Shown: positions 28,062 through 35,019, counted from the first letter of the stretch. The stretch is DNA of 37,014 nt from a virus (IMGVR_UViG_3300034093_001023:1-37014), one strand, 5' to 3'. The notes: a model not told the origin generated them from the letters alone. Program-made: numbers and translations.

Positions 28062-28343
28062 TTATTTTTTCTTTTCAGGAACTGCTGTGCCTTCATGTTT
28101 TTCACGCACTTTGACTTCTTTGCAGTTTTGTTTTGGTTTCTTGGTCTTTGCATCCATCACAGGCTTACCATCTTTGCCCTGTTGATCCACACAGACTTTT
28201 TTAGTCTTTGGTGTATCTGCTTTGGCAGGTGCTGCTGGTGCCGCAGGTGTTGTAGCTGTTGGTTTCTTTGGTTCTTCTTTTGCGCAGGCTGCTGTACCAA
28301 ATGTTAACATACCTGCAAAAATTGCTGTGGCTAATAATTTCAT
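28062..28343 (-). CDS. secreted Lys/Pro/Ala-rich protein
   Basis: 93 residues with an N-terminal signal peptide: MKLLATAIFAGMLTFGTAAC (1-20), with possible cleavage by signal peptidase I after ACA or a weak lipobox at C20. The mature part is Lys/Pro/Ala-rich (KEEPKKPTATTPAAPAAP) followed by KVCVDQQGKDGKPVMDAKT and a basic tail with a second cysteine (QNCKEVKV). The composition suggests a periplasmic protein, perhaps a lysis or envelope modulator given its place after the lysis genes. No known family is recognised. Good Shine-Dalgarno (AAGGAAA). Confidence 0.75.
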   Translation of the reverse strand: MKLLATAIFAGMLTFGTAACAKEEPKKPTATTPAAPAAPAKADTPKTKKVCVDQQGKDGKPVMDAKTKKPKQNCKEVKVREKHEGTAVPEKKK

Positions 28344-28344
28344 T

Positions 28345-28467
28345 TTATTTTTCCTTTTTAGCCAACATGGCTTGAACTTTTTCTTGTATAGCTTTTGCCC
28401 AGAAAGGTTGTGGAAAATTCCACCCTACAAATGCACCTACTGCTACCCATAATAATATATCTAACAT
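28345..28467 (-). CDS. 40-aa single-pass membrane protein
   Basis: A short frame of 40 codons: MLDILLWVAVGAFVGWNFPQ, then PFWAKAIQEKVQAMLAKKEK. AAGGAG lies seven bases before the ATG at 28467, strong support for translation. Residues 3-16 form one membrane helix, followed by an amphipathic basic helix. I remember similar short proteins (GWNFPQP) in T4-like cyanophages. It lies in the lysis region directly downstream of the holin-like gene, so a small holin, antiholin or other lysis protein is plausible, but no evidence fixes this. Confidence 0.75.
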   Translation of the reverse strand: MLDILLWVAVGAFVGWNFPQPFWAKAIQEKVQAMLAKKEK

Positions 28468-28480
28468 GTAAAATCTCCTT

Positions 28481-28984
28481 TTATAGTTCTGGTTGATCTG
28501 GCTGCATAGGCATTGGTTTGCCCGAGCTGCTTACTGCGGTTGTTGGCTTAGGGGCGCTGGTAAAGCTGCTGGCGCTGAATCCTGTTGCTGGAGCTGCAAA
28601 CGGTCCTGCTCCAGTTGTTGGACTACTAACAAAGCCTGTTGAAATTGGTGCTGCTGGAGCAGGACTAAACGTTGGTGCAGGTGTTGATGTTTGTGCTCCG
28701 CCATTGTTTGCTCCGTTTAGTTTTTCTTGTGTACGACCAAATGCCGCGATACCTAATACAGCACCCATTGCGATATGGAATAGTCCTGCACCTTGTAGGG
28801 TCAGCGGATTCCATTGAGTAATAGGAGTGCTAGTCATAGTTTGCAACAAACTCCACAGTATCGGGAATACGATCATGTCGAACATACAAACTACCATATA
28901 CATCCAACCCATCATTGGACGCCATTTGCTGTTCATCCAATCTTCTTTTTTCTTTTCGCTCTCGCTTTTTACTTCTTCTGACAT
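28481..28984 (-). CDS. holin-like membrane protein
   Basis: 167 residues. After a charged N-terminus (MSEEVKSESEKKKEDWMNSK) come two membrane helices, MMGWMYMVVCMFDMIVFPIL (24-43) and LQGAGLFHIAMGAVLGIAAF (63-82), followed by GRTQEKLNG. The pattern WRPMMGWMY...PLTLQGAGLFH...GRTQEK is one I remember as a holin family of marine phages. A long Pro/Ala/Ser/Thr-rich C-terminal tail (85-167) is probably disordered and cytoplasmic. Holins open the inner membrane so that the endolysin reaches the wall. It sits next to the spanin genes and endolysin, which supports the call. Confidence 0.75.
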   Translation of the reverse strand: MSEEVKSESEKKKEDWMNSKWRPMMGWMYMVVCMFDMIVFPILWSLLQTMTSTPITQWNPLTLQGAGLFHIAMGAVLGIAAFGRTQEKLNGANNGGAQTSTPAPTFSPAPAAPISTGFVSSPTTGAGPFAAPATGFSASSFTSAPKPTTAVSSSGKPMPMQPDQPEL

Positions 28985-29011
28985 AGTTTTCGCTCCTATT
29001 TGTCTGCTGTA

Positions 29012-29632
29012 TTATTTAACTGATTCGAAGATTTTCTTCTGTTCTCGGTACCATTCTTGCCACATTTTTAATTTTTCTGCGTTTTCGTGGCAGGAACCGT
29101 AGTTTTCAACGACTCTGTCGAGGAGTTTACTGGCTTCAACTCCGCTGGGGGTTCCATCAGTTGCGGCGGCACGCTCGGGAACTTCATTACGACTGGCGCT
29201 GTCGTGCAAGCTGATAGTAGACTTAGGCAAAGTACACTGAGCATCAAGTTGCTTGCCCGCAACTTCTTTGATAATTTCTCTGTTAACATAGACGTTTTCC
29301 TTGACTATTTTGATTTTTTCTACAATTTTGGTTTCTATTACTGTGTTGACCTGCTGACTTTTTTCTTCAGCGGCCTTAACTTTTGCTTCTAATTCCCTAA
29401 CACGTTCTCTCCATGCCATTTCTGTTCCGTAACTGCCAAACAAATAACTACCAGCTACTAGTAATACGACCCCAACTAGTTCTGCCGGTAGTTTGTATTG
29501 AGAGATTAGAGGAATCCATGTGACCAATTTGCTGGCCACATATAAACCAACCCCAACAGCAATCAATAGGTAAGTGATCCAGAGGAAGAAACTATCTGGA
29601 ATCAGTGCCAGCACCCACTGAATCTGCCACAT
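29012..29632 (-). CDS. i-spanin-like inner-membrane protein (Rz)
   Basis: 206 residues: membrane helix near residues 15-32 (FFLWITYLLIAVGVGLYVA), a second hydrophobic segment (PAELVGVVLLVAGSYLFG, 49-66), then a long periplasmic coiled coil (MAWRERVRELEAKVKAAEEK) and C-terminal region VNREIIKEVAGKQ to CTLPKSTISLHD. Spanins connect inner and outer membranes and are needed for the last step of lysis in Gram-negatives. The two membrane segments differ from the single N-terminal anchor of lambda Rz. It lies just after the endolysin, and the o-spanin is encoded inside it, in another frame. Confidence 0.8.
   Translation of the reverse strand: MWQIQWVLALIPDSFFLWITYLLIAVGVGLYVASKLVTWIPLISQYKLPAELVGVVLLVAGSYLFGSYGTEMAWRERVRELEAKVKAAEEKSQQVNTVIETKIVEKIKIVKENVYVNREIIKEVAGKQLDAQCTLPKSTISLHDSASRNEVPERAAATDGTPSGVEASKLLDRVVENYGSCHENAEKLKMWQEWYREQKKIFESVK
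29068..29289 (-). CDS. o-spanin lipoprotein (Rz1) embedded in the i-spanin gene
   Basis: 73 residues, entirely within the i-spanin gene in another frame of the same strand. The signal peptide MLTEKLSKKLRASNLMLSVL continues to a lipobox LSAC at 25-28, giving a lipidated C28 and a mature protein of about 46 residues. The mature part is Pro-rich (APVVMKFPSVPPQLMEPPAE), as in Rz1 proteins, which link to Rz across the periplasm. AAGGA lies eight bases before the ATG at 29289, so it is translated on its own. Embedding of Rz1 in Rz is known from lambda, but the sequence here is unrelated by eye. Confidence 0.85.
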   Translation of the reverse strand: MLTEKLSKKLRASNLMLSVLCLSLLSACTTAPVVMKFPSVPPQLMEPPAELKPVNSSTESLKTTVPATKTQKN

Positions 29633-29634
29633 TA

Positions 29635-30264
29635 TTAATGTGCTCCGAATATATGCAGAGCATGTTCGTAGTGTTTGATTCTATCCTCAAGTCCAATAGT
29701 ACCACCATTGATACGCTTGGTTAGTGTGAGAATGTCACCTTTGTCTGCCCATTGATTTAAATTGTTTTGATCCCAGAAGAAGCAGGCGCTTTGTACAGCA
29801 CCTTCGAATGTCTGTAGATATTCTGATGCTTCTTCTACAGGAACATCTATACTGGCTGCAAAAAATGTATAATTGTCTTTACCGGTCAATTGGATAAGTC
29901 CACGTCCGCAGTATTTAAAGCCATCACCTGACTCTTCTGGCCCATTGCCCATACGATTAGCATAGACTCTATTCGCAATCTTTTCTGGCTTGTTAGCGTA
30001 TGTGGCTGCGATAGCATCGTCTGGAAAGTATTTAGGAAACACTTTTCTAAGACTGGCTGCTTTGTAGTTTAGATTTTCTTTGAGGAACACAAACCCGCCA
30101 CTCTCATGAGCGCACTGTGCCAAGAAGGCTGCTACACGTTGCGGAGTATTGATATCGTATTCTGGAAGTATGGCATCCAGTGCATCGTACCAGTTCTGTA
30201 GATATTGGTTTTTTGGCAGCATTTCTTTCAGCTGCGCTTTGGTAAAATCGAATGTAAAGCTCAT
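29635..30264 (-). CDS. endolysin, GH19 (chitinase/muramidase-type)
   Basis: 209 residues from MSFTFDFTKAQLKEM; the start at 30264 has GGA upstream and avoids the long overlap of the 30366 frame. The GH19 core is visible: AAFLAQCAHESGGFVFLKEN (45-64) with the catalytic Glu at E54 (HESGG) and E63 (KEN), then KYCGRGLIQLTGKDNYTFF, and RINGGTIGLEDRIKHYEHA. GH19 enzymes in phages cut the peptidoglycan sugar chain. There is no signal peptide, so release depends on the holin-like protein. It is followed by the spanin genes in one operon. Confidence 0.9.
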   Translation of the reverse strand: MSFTFDFTKAQLKEMLPKNQYLQNWYDALDAILPEYDINTPQRVAAFLAQCAHESGGFVFLKENLNYKAASLRKVFPKYFPDDAIAATYANKPEKIANRVYANRMGNGPEESGDGFKYCGRGLIQLTGKDNYTFFAASIDVPVEEASEYLQTFEGAVQSACFFWDQNNLNQWADKGDILTLTKRINGGTIGLEDRIKHYEHALHIFGAH

Positions 30265-30266
30265 TA

Positions 30267-31019
30267 TTAGATCCTTTTTAATAACATCGAACGTTGACCG
30301 TTGTTGAACACAAATGTGTCCCCTATTTTGTTTATGTTGTAGTCTCCCAACACCTTTGTGAGCCAAAACACTTCACTGGTAGCTGCTTGATCTACAGTAT
30401 ATCCATCTGTGATGCCTTCTAAGATAGATTCTGTGTTGCCATCTTTGACAATTTCTAAACGAACCTGAGAACCAAATGGCTTTGATATAGTAACCACACT
30501 GCCATCTAGGCTGAGATTGTCCATCAGTGTCTTTGAAAAGAACTGTTTCACATCCTCAGTTTTGTTTCGGTTCACAAACTCTTTGTATTCATTGACACTG
30601 GATGGTATATTAGACTTGAGGTTGTTAGTGGTAACTTCATGCACTTGAGTCTGTTTATAATATTTAAATTTGAATTCATCTAGGCCTGTGAGTTTTTTAA
30701 CACCGTAGGTTAGTTCTTGTATCTGTTCTGCAAGTCTGGGGCTTCTACTGATTTCTACGAACACGGAATATTCCCCGTTGTTGTCTTCGCCACTGCTGAC
30801 ATCAGCATCTAGAACGAACTCATAACCTTTTTCAATAAACTCCATGAGATCCTTGGCAGGTGATCGGTCTTTGACCTTGAAGCTGACCACGCAGACATCT
30901 TGATCTTCGCCCATTTTTGATCTAAATGAATCAACTTCAAATACATCATGGACCATCTCTTTTAGGTCGGTGGCTCTTAGCCCTTCGTTAAGCTGCTGGT
31001 TGTTCTGCTGGTTGTGCAT
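30267..31019 (-). CDS. conserved phage protein, possible virion component
   Basis: 250 residues from MHNQQNNQQLNEGLRATDLK, preceded by AGGA nine bases upstream; a longer frame from 31079 is less likely. It overlaps the upstream gene by 32 bases in a CAG/CAA-rich stretch. The body is beta-rich (CVVSFKVKDRSPAKDLMEF, NGEYSVFVEISRSPRLAEQ) with FKFKYYKQTQVHEVTT and a C-terminal unit KVLGDYNINKIGDTFVFNNG. It resembles structural or neck-type proteins of T4-like phages in size and layout only. Function unknown. It directly precedes the endolysin gene. Confidence 0.7.
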   Translation of the reverse strand: MHNQQNNQQLNEGLRATDLKEMVHDVFEVDSFRSKMGEDQDVCVVSFKVKDRSPAKDLMEFIEKGYEFVLDADVSSGEDNNGEYSVFVEISRSPRLAEQIQELTYGVKKLTGLDEFKFKYYKQTQVHEVTTNNLKSNIPSSVNEYKEFVNRNKTEDVKQFFSKTLMDNLSLDGSVVTISKPFGSQVRLEIVKDGNTESILEGITDGYTVDQAATSEVFWLTKVLGDYNINKIGDTFVFNNGQRSMLLKRI

Positions 31020-31527
31020 TTGCCATATCCTGTGCTTGTTGTTCTGCTGGGTCGATTGAAGAATTAATAATGTTAGCATTAACGATATCTTCGATCTTGT
31101 TTTTATCTAATTCTGTATAGCCTCTATTGATGTCACTCATCAGCTTCTTAGGCATACTGATCTTGATCATCCATATGTCTTTGTGATCAATTTTACCCTT
31201 GCGTGTGCCGGGCCGTATATCGTCGGGAGTTTTAATCTTTCGAACTGTAGCGATCTTGCTTTCTGCCACCTGTACTCTACAGCCGTATTCCAGCAGTCTT
31301 TTTCCGCCTGCAGGTTCCGGAAGCTGATCTTGTGGCCACATAAATGTGCATTCCACATAGTATCTGCTTTCTTTTGGCCCTTCTACAAGCTCACCGTCGA
31401 TCCAGCTGTCAAACACATACACATCTAATTCGTCCAACACACGCTCAAAGTCTTTGAGCAGTTGTAGACTGTTGTTAGACCCGTAGATCTGTTCAATATT
31501 GCTGATGATATCTTTAATGTCTGCCAT
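30988..31527 (-). CDS. conserved phage protein, possible virion component
   Basis: 179 residues from MADIKDIISNIEQIYG. GGGAG precedes the ATG at 31527, and a late-type GATAAATA box lies 22 bases upstream. Regions include DELDVYVFDSWIDGELVEG (48-66), YYVECTFMWPQDQLPEPAGG and KIDHKDIWMIKISMPKKLMS. The C-terminal tail is a Pro/Ala/Gln-rich flexible arm (AEQQAQDMANAQPAEQPAA). The fold is alpha/beta with an acidic surface. Late promoter control suggests a virion or morphogenesis protein. No function is recognised. Confidence 0.7.
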   Translation of the reverse strand: MADIKDIISNIEQIYGSNNSLQLLKDFERVLDELDVYVFDSWIDGELVEGPKESRYYVECTFMWPQDQLPEPAGGKRLLEYGCRVQVAESKIATVRKIKTPDDIRPGTRKGKIDHKDIWMIKISMPKKLMSDINRGYTELDKNKIEDIVNANIINSSIDPAEQQAQDMANAQPAEQPAA

Positions 31528-31541
31528 ATTATCTCCCTTTG

Positions 31542-31549
31542 TATTTATC
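31542..31549 (-). promoter_or_regulatory. late promoter-like box GATAAATA
   Basis: Minus-strand GATAAATA located 15 bases upstream of the 30988-31527 gene, with GGGAG between box and ATG. It faces away from phoH, so the intergenic region 31528-31667 serves two divergent transcripts. Confidence 0.5.
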
Positions 31550-31596
31550 GTCAAAATACAAACATAACACATATCTTTTAGAGCCAGGGGTTAAAT

Positions 31597-31640
31597 ACAC
31601 ATGTGTTCGGACACGGACACTACGGTTTGAGGTCCGTGCC
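31597..31640 (+). promoter_or_regulatory. phoH leader: palindrome and hairpin
   Basis: Upstream of phoH on the plus strand: a perfect 10-base palindrome ACACATGTGT (31597-31606), then GGACAC twice in tandem (31609-31620), and a 7-bp stem CACGGAC (31612-31618) with GTCCGTG (31632-31638) and a 13-base loop. They lie in the leader before AGGAGG (31651-31656). No clear sigma70 or late promoter is visible for phoH, so this segment probably contains its control. The palindrome could be an operator and the hairpin a regulatory RNA element; both are inference. Confidence 0.45.
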
Positions 31641-31667
31641 TAACACTTACAGGAGGGCTAACCTTAT

Positions 31668-32408
31668 ATGAAGCGAAAAAGAGCGCAAGTTCAGCAAAAC
31701 GAGCAATATGATCCACGATTCCCTAACAATGTAATAAATATTGATCATAGATTAAATGAAAAACGCAGAAGAGTACAGATTTATCCCAAGAGTCTAAGCC
31801 AAGAGACTTATCTACTTAAACTAAACGATCCCAACAAAATGATTGTATTCGCTATCGGCCCAGCCGGTACGGGTAAAACCATGCTGGCGGTTCAATGGGC
31901 TATAGATCAACTCAAGTACGGATCTGCAGATAAAATCATTGTTACTCGACCTGCTGTGAGTGTTGATGAAGAACACGGATTCTTGCCCGGGGACCTAAAT
32001 GAAAAAATGGCACCTTGGACCAAGCCAATATTTGATGTGATCGCAGAAAATTTCAATGCCAGAGAAATAGAAAATTTTATCAAAGAAGGAGTGATAGAGA
32101 CCAGTCCTTTGGCATACATGCGAGGTAGAACTTTTAAAAACGCAGTGGTGGTAGCTGATGAGATGCAGAATGCCACACCGAGTCAGATGAAAATGCTACT
32201 GACTCGCCTAGGACAAGGTAGCCAAATGGTAGTCACAGGAGACCTACAACAGGCTGATCGTCCTAGCAATAACGGCCTACTAGAATTTTTGGGATTGTAC
32301 AACAACTTCCAAGGCCACAGATATGTGGATCTAGTAAAATTTGATGTTCAGGATGTTGAACGTCACGAAGCTGTCAAAGAGATATTATCAATATACGGCG
32401 ATAGTTAA
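31668..32408 (+). CDS. phoH: PhoH-like ATPase
   Basis: 246 residues, the only plus-strand gene in the window. PhoH proteins are P-loop ATPases of the superfamily 1 helicase-like group; phage copies are frequent in marine phages and their role is unsettled (RNA-related functions are suspected). Walker A is FAIGPAGTGKTMLAVQWAID (61-80), and Walker B is VVVADEMQNATPSQM (160-174), followed by the sensor TGDLQQAD. The N-terminus is basic (MKRKRAQVQQNEQYDPRFPN). AGGAGG lies 11 bases before the ATG. It converges with the 32405 gene so that their stop codons overlap by three bases (TTAA). Confidence 0.93.
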   Translation: MKRKRAQVQQNEQYDPRFPNNVINIDHRLNEKRRRVQIYPKSLSQETYLLKLNDPNKMIVFAIGPAGTGKTMLAVQWAIDQLKYGSADKIIVTRPAVSVDEEHGFLPGDLNEKMAPWTKPIFDVIAENFNAREIENFIKEGVIETSPLAYMRGRTFKNAVVVADEMQNATPSQMKMLLTRLGQGSQMVVTGDLQQADRPSNNGLLEFLGLYNNFQGHRYVDLVKFDVQDVERHEAVKEILSIYGDS

Positions 32409-32647
32409 TCTTTAGGGAGGTAGGGGGTCAAGCGATCCCCTAGTACTCTTTTGTAAAACTCAATCATGTCATCATATCCTGCGTCGGGATTGAGACCGTT
32501 CTTGATCACTGCTTTCTTGCCAAGGTCTAATATAACCTTAGACATTTGAAGGTCGGTGCTTCTATAGTGCCTTTTAAACTCAGTGACTTCGTCATATTTG
32601 CCATCAGGCTTCTTGATGTATTTCACTATCATGTATCTATTATCCAT
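32405..32647 (-). CDS. small conserved phage protein (80 aa)
   Basis: 80 residues: MDNRYMIVKYIKKPDGKYDE, then VTEFKRHYRSTDLQMSKVIL and DLGKKAVIKNGLNPDAGYDD, ending in a helix MIEFYKRVLGDRLTPYL. The first half is beta-rich, basic and conserved-looking. A similar small protein occurs in T4-like marine phages in my memory, without function. Its stop shares the TTAA sequence with the stop of phoH on the other strand. The start overlaps the DUF2452 gene by eight bases. Confidence 0.75.
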   Translation of the reverse strand: MDNRYMIVKYIKKPDGKYDEVTEFKRHYRSTDLQMSKVILDLGKKAVIKNGLNPDAGYDDMIEFYKRVLGDRLTPYLPKD

Positions 32648-33134
32648 CTATGCTATTTCCTTCTTGATCTATTTCCATCCAAGTGTGATCACCCATGTAT
32701 TTTACCTGAGCCTGATATTCGTAGTCTTCGGGAGCAGAGCTGGACCAGTCGTTAGGACCATTCTGTGTTAACAACGTATGCTGTTTTCTCTTATCCCATA
32801 CTATCCAATAGACGTTGCCCATCACTGGTTGAAACTGATACACCGCGGCATGAACAGCATCTGTGATTTCTAATCTACGTTTGATGGCCTGTGCTTGGTT
32901 TTCTAACACATTAACTAATTCTACAATCCGATCGTATTCTTGCTGGGCAAACATTCTAGCATGATTGATCATTAGATCTTTTTGCTTGGTTACCGGGACT
33001 AGCTCAAATTTAACTCCGCCTGCTTCCGTGGGATACTCTGATACATTCTTATTAAAGAACGGTACCAGTGTTCCGCCTATGTCAGCATCAAAACTATTTC
33101 TGCCTTTGGCTAGATTTGATTTTTTATCCGACAT
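32640..33134 (-). CDS. DUF2452-like protein
   Basis: 164 residues. Pattern matches the DUF2452 family as I remember it: NVSEYPTEAGGVKFELVPVT (30-49), a middle helix MFAQQEYDRIVELVNVLENQ and QAIKRRLEITDAVHAAVYQF, then QPVMGNVYWIVWDKRKQHTL and YQAQVKYMGDHTWMEIDQ. The function of the family is unknown; members occur in phages and bacteria. It lies directly downstream of the clamp loader, in the place where T4 has gp62 and regA, so a replication link is possible. It overlaps the clamp loader end by 11 bases. Confidence 0.8.
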   Translation of the reverse strand: MSDKKSNLAKGRNSFDADIGGTLVPFFNKNVSEYPTEAGGVKFELVPVTKQKDLMINHARMFAQQEYDRIVELVNVLENQAQAIKRRLEITDAVHAAVYQFQPVMGNVYWIVWDKRKQHTLLTQNGPNDWSSSAPEDYEYQAQVKYMGDHTWMEIDQEGNSIDG

Positions 33135-34047
33135 TAATCTTTGATAATTTTACCAGCGTGGCAGCAAGATTAATTTCTGGATCAATGATTAGTGTGTGAT
33201 CAACTAGACCTTGCTTAATAATCTGCAGAGCCTTGTCTTGATTTTCCTCTGCACCAAATATATCTAGATGATTGTAGAGCCATACAAATACTTCCTGCAT
33301 CTCTTCAGCACGTAGTTTGCCGCACAGCATCTTACGTGCTTCTTGTATCTTTCCTGCTCTAAACAACTCAACCATGTCAAACTTCCACTCGGCAGATCCC
33401 ACATCCTCTTTGGTTGCACTGTGCAATTTGGCATCATTGGTATTCTGTTGCAGTAGATTCAAACATTTACGCAGGTCGGGATAGGTAGTAGACACATACA
33501 TATCCAGTGTGTCTAAATCAAATTCGATATTTTCTTCAACCAACACAGTAGCAGCACGAGCAGTGAATTCAGTTTGATCTAGTTTTGAGAAATGCCATTG
33601 TTGGCAACGACTGTGCAGTGCTGGAACGATCATATTAGGATTATTACAGGTCAAGATAAAACGAGCATAATTGCTGTATTCTTCTATGATACCTTTCAAC
33701 GAATCCTGTGCTTGCGGACTTAGTCGATCTGCTTCGTCTAACAGCACCACCTTAAAGGCACCCCAAGCGATGCTGCTGATGAATGGCACTATCTTGTTAC
33801 GGATAAAATCAATACCTGTTTCTCTACTGGCGTTTACTTCTAGTACATCAGCATCAAGGATTTCGATTTCATTAACCAGTATCTTGGCCATTGTTGTTTT
33901 GCCAATGCCCGGAGGTCCGCTCAACAACAAATGTGGAATGCTTTTTTCTTTTACCCAAGTTTCGACCTGTTTTCGTTGTGCAGAATCACGCCATACATAC
34001 CCTTCCATTTTTTTAGGACGGTACTTCTCTACCCATAGTTCTTTCAT
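33124..34047 (-). CDS. 44: clamp loader large subunit (T4 gp44-like)
   Basis: 307 residues, close to T4 gp44 (319). AAA+ RFC-type ATPase that opens the gp45 clamp and loads it on primed DNA. Walker A is LSGPPGIGKTTMAKIL (42-57), Walker B VVLLDEADRLSPQAQ (100-114), sensor 1 FILTCNNPNMIVPAL (130-144), and the arginine-finger SRC motif is at 146-148 (HSRCQQWHF). The C-terminal collar (residues about 230-307) is helical. The small subunit gp62 is not visible in this window; the neighbouring DUF2452 protein does not obviously replace it. AAA+ motifs leave little doubt on family. Confidence 0.93.
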   Translation of the reverse strand: MKELWVEKYRPKKMEGYVWRDSAQRKQVETWVKEKSIPHLLLSGPPGIGKTTMAKILVNEIEILDADVLEVNASRETGIDFIRNKIVPFISSIAWGAFKVVLLDEADRLSPQAQDSLKGIIEEYSNYARFILTCNNPNMIVPALHSRCQQWHFSKLDQTEFTARAATVLVEENIEFDLDTLDMYVSTTYPDLRKCLNLLQQNTNDAKLHSATKEDVGSAEWKFDMVELFRAGKIQEARKMLCGKLRAEEMQEVFVWLYNHLDIFGAEENQDKALQIIKQGLVDHTLIIDPEINLAATLVKLSKINVG

Positions 34048-34235
34048 TCTTTCGCCTTTGTTATAATGTCTTGTGTTAGTATACTATTTTTACTGTCAAT
34101 AAGCGAGAACTCGTGTAACCGATCAGCACACTTACGTATGTCGTCATGTAGTTGTCCCTGTCCGACTTCTTCAGCAACAGTTCGTGCAATATCGTGCAAT
34201 GCGATTACCGCATCGACTAATGCAATATTCCTCAT
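34044..34235 (-). CDS. small helical phage protein (63 aa)
   Basis: 63 residues: MRNIALVDAVIALHDIARTV followed by AEEVGQGQLHDDIRKCADRL and HEFSLIDSKNSILTQDIITK. It is helical with an amphipathic pattern. It resembles short conserved proteins beside gp44 in T4-like marine phages as I recall. The start overlaps the 55-residue membrane protein stop (ATGA) and the stop overlaps the clamp loader start (ATGA), so all three are translated together. Function unknown. Confidence 0.75.
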   Translation of the reverse strand: MRNIALVDAVIALHDIARTVAEEVGQGQLHDDIRKCADRLHEFSLIDSKNSILTQDIITKAKE

Positions 34236-34399
34236 ACCAGTTCCTCGATAATGCCCAACCCTTCTGCTAGAATCAACAATGAACCTGCAACAAGCAAGTT
34301 TCCGTCAATTAGAAAAACTCCTGCTATAATCCGTAATCCACTCTTTACAAGGCTAACATAAAAATGTCCCTTGCTTGTATCTTTAGGTTGAACTTCCAT
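34232..34399 (-). CDS. small membrane-associated protein (55 aa)
   Basis: A short open frame of 55 codons between mazG and the 34044 gene: MEVQPKDTSKGHFYVSLVKS, then GLRIIAGVFLIDGNLLVAGS and LLILAEGLGIIEELV. It is strongly supported by tight junctions on both sides: TAATG with the mazG stop and ATGA with the next start, with GGAG ten bases upstream of the ATG. Residues 20-51 are hydrophobic and could form one or two short membrane helices. I recall similar small hydrophobic proteins in T4-like cyanophages. Function unknown. Confidence 0.75.
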   Translation of the reverse strand: MEVQPKDTSKGHFYVSLVKSGLRIIAGVFLIDGNLLVAGSLLILAEGLGIIEELV

Positions 34400-34770
34400 T
34401 ATTTTTTCTCCAAGTAACCTTTTAGATCAGGTGGGGTCCACCCGTCAGGCTTGAGAACTTTGCCATCTTCACGTTTAATCACTTTGCCTGTCTTTTTATC
34501 AATCTTGGCAAAGTTTGTGCTCATAACTTCTTTCCAGGCACCTTCGGCATCAAAGCCGGCTGAGTGAATAGCACCTATGGTCACAACCAGCATGTCGATG
34601 AGAGCATCAAGCATTTCTACTTTATCTTTGTTGAGAATCGCTTGATTAAGCTCTTCAGCTTCTTCCTCAATCAACCCAAGATACATATTAAATTGATCTC
34701 TATTTTCTGTATCTGCGGTTTGATCACAGGCCCGCATGAATTTTTCTTGATCACGAAACGGATTAGTCAT
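34399..34770 (-). CDS. mazG: MazG-like nucleotide pyrophosphohydrolase
   Basis: 123 residues of the all-alpha NTP pyrophosphohydrolase type. The EExxE motif is at LIEEEAEELNQAILN (32-46), with DALIDMLVVTIGAI (55-68) containing the downstream Asp metal ligands. MazG enzymes hydrolyse NTPs or dNTPs, and in phages were proposed to adjust nucleotide pools or ppGpp. The C-terminus NFAKIDKKTGKVIKREDGKV and WTPPDLKGYLEKK is like the cyanophage form. A promoter with a perfect -10 lies upstream, and AAGGAG precedes the ATG. Confidence 0.88.
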   Translation of the reverse strand: MTNPFRDQEKFMRACDQTADTENRDQFNMYLGLIEEEAEELNQAILNKDKVEMLDALIDMLVVTIGAIHSAGFDAEGAWKEVMSTNFAKIDKKTGKVIKREDGKVLKPDGWTPPDLKGYLEKK

Positions 34771-34779
34771 ATAACTCCT

Positions 34780-35019
34780 TCAAGACTTTAATATTTTTAT
34801 TATATGCTTTTTTTCTTGTGTTTGCAACCACTCCTGTTCCAAATCACCGAAGTCGGGTGATCTAGCCAAGGCTTGATCTACAAGTTGTTTGATCTGATAG
34901 AGATCTTGTTTGCAGTGCCATTGTGTGTACCCGTCATTATACGGACTAGAGATTTCTCTGGCGAGACTATGCACTTGGGAAGTGATATTACCTACTTCCC
35001 AGTTTTTCTTAAAGCCCAT
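34780..35019 (-). CDS. small conserved phage protein (79 aa)
   Basis: 79 residues: MGFKKNWEVGNITSQVHSLA, then SPYNDGYTQWHCKQDLYQIK and QLVDQALARSPDFGDLEQEW. It is predominantly helical. The motif SPYNDGYTxWxxKxDLYxxK is one that I remember from a conserved T4-like cyanophage protein of unknown function. It overlaps the co-chaperonin stop by one base. No enzyme motif is present. It is in one operon with the co-chaperonin. Confidence 0.75.
   Translation of the reverse strand: MGFKKNWEVGNITSQVHSLAREISSPYNDGYTQWHCKQDLYQIKQLVDQALARSPDFGDLEQEWLQTQEKKHIIKILKS
34799..34827 (-). promoter_or_regulatory. sigma70-type promoter TTGCAA-N17-TATAAT for mazG
   Basis: -35 TTGCAA at 34827-34822, perfect -10 TATAAT at 34804-34799, spacer 17. 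It lies inside the 3' end of the 34780-35019 gene. The predicted start near 34792 gives a leader of about 22 bases that includes AAGGAG. It would drive mazG, the two small genes and the clamp loader. Confidence 0.65.

Noticed and set aside
29087-29392. Plus-strand frame opposite the spanin genes
   Set aside because: Composition follows the opposite strand genes; no start signal. The minus-strand embedded frame at 29068-29289 was kept because it has a lipobox and Shine-Dalgarno.
30265-30366. Upstream extension of the endolysin
   Set aside because: Would run 100 bases into the previous gene; the start at 30264 has a good Shine-Dalgarno and fits the GH19 N-terminus.
34061-34100. TTGACA and TATACT near the clamp loader start
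   Set aside because: The spacing between them is only 10 bases; the sequence is coding for a small gene.
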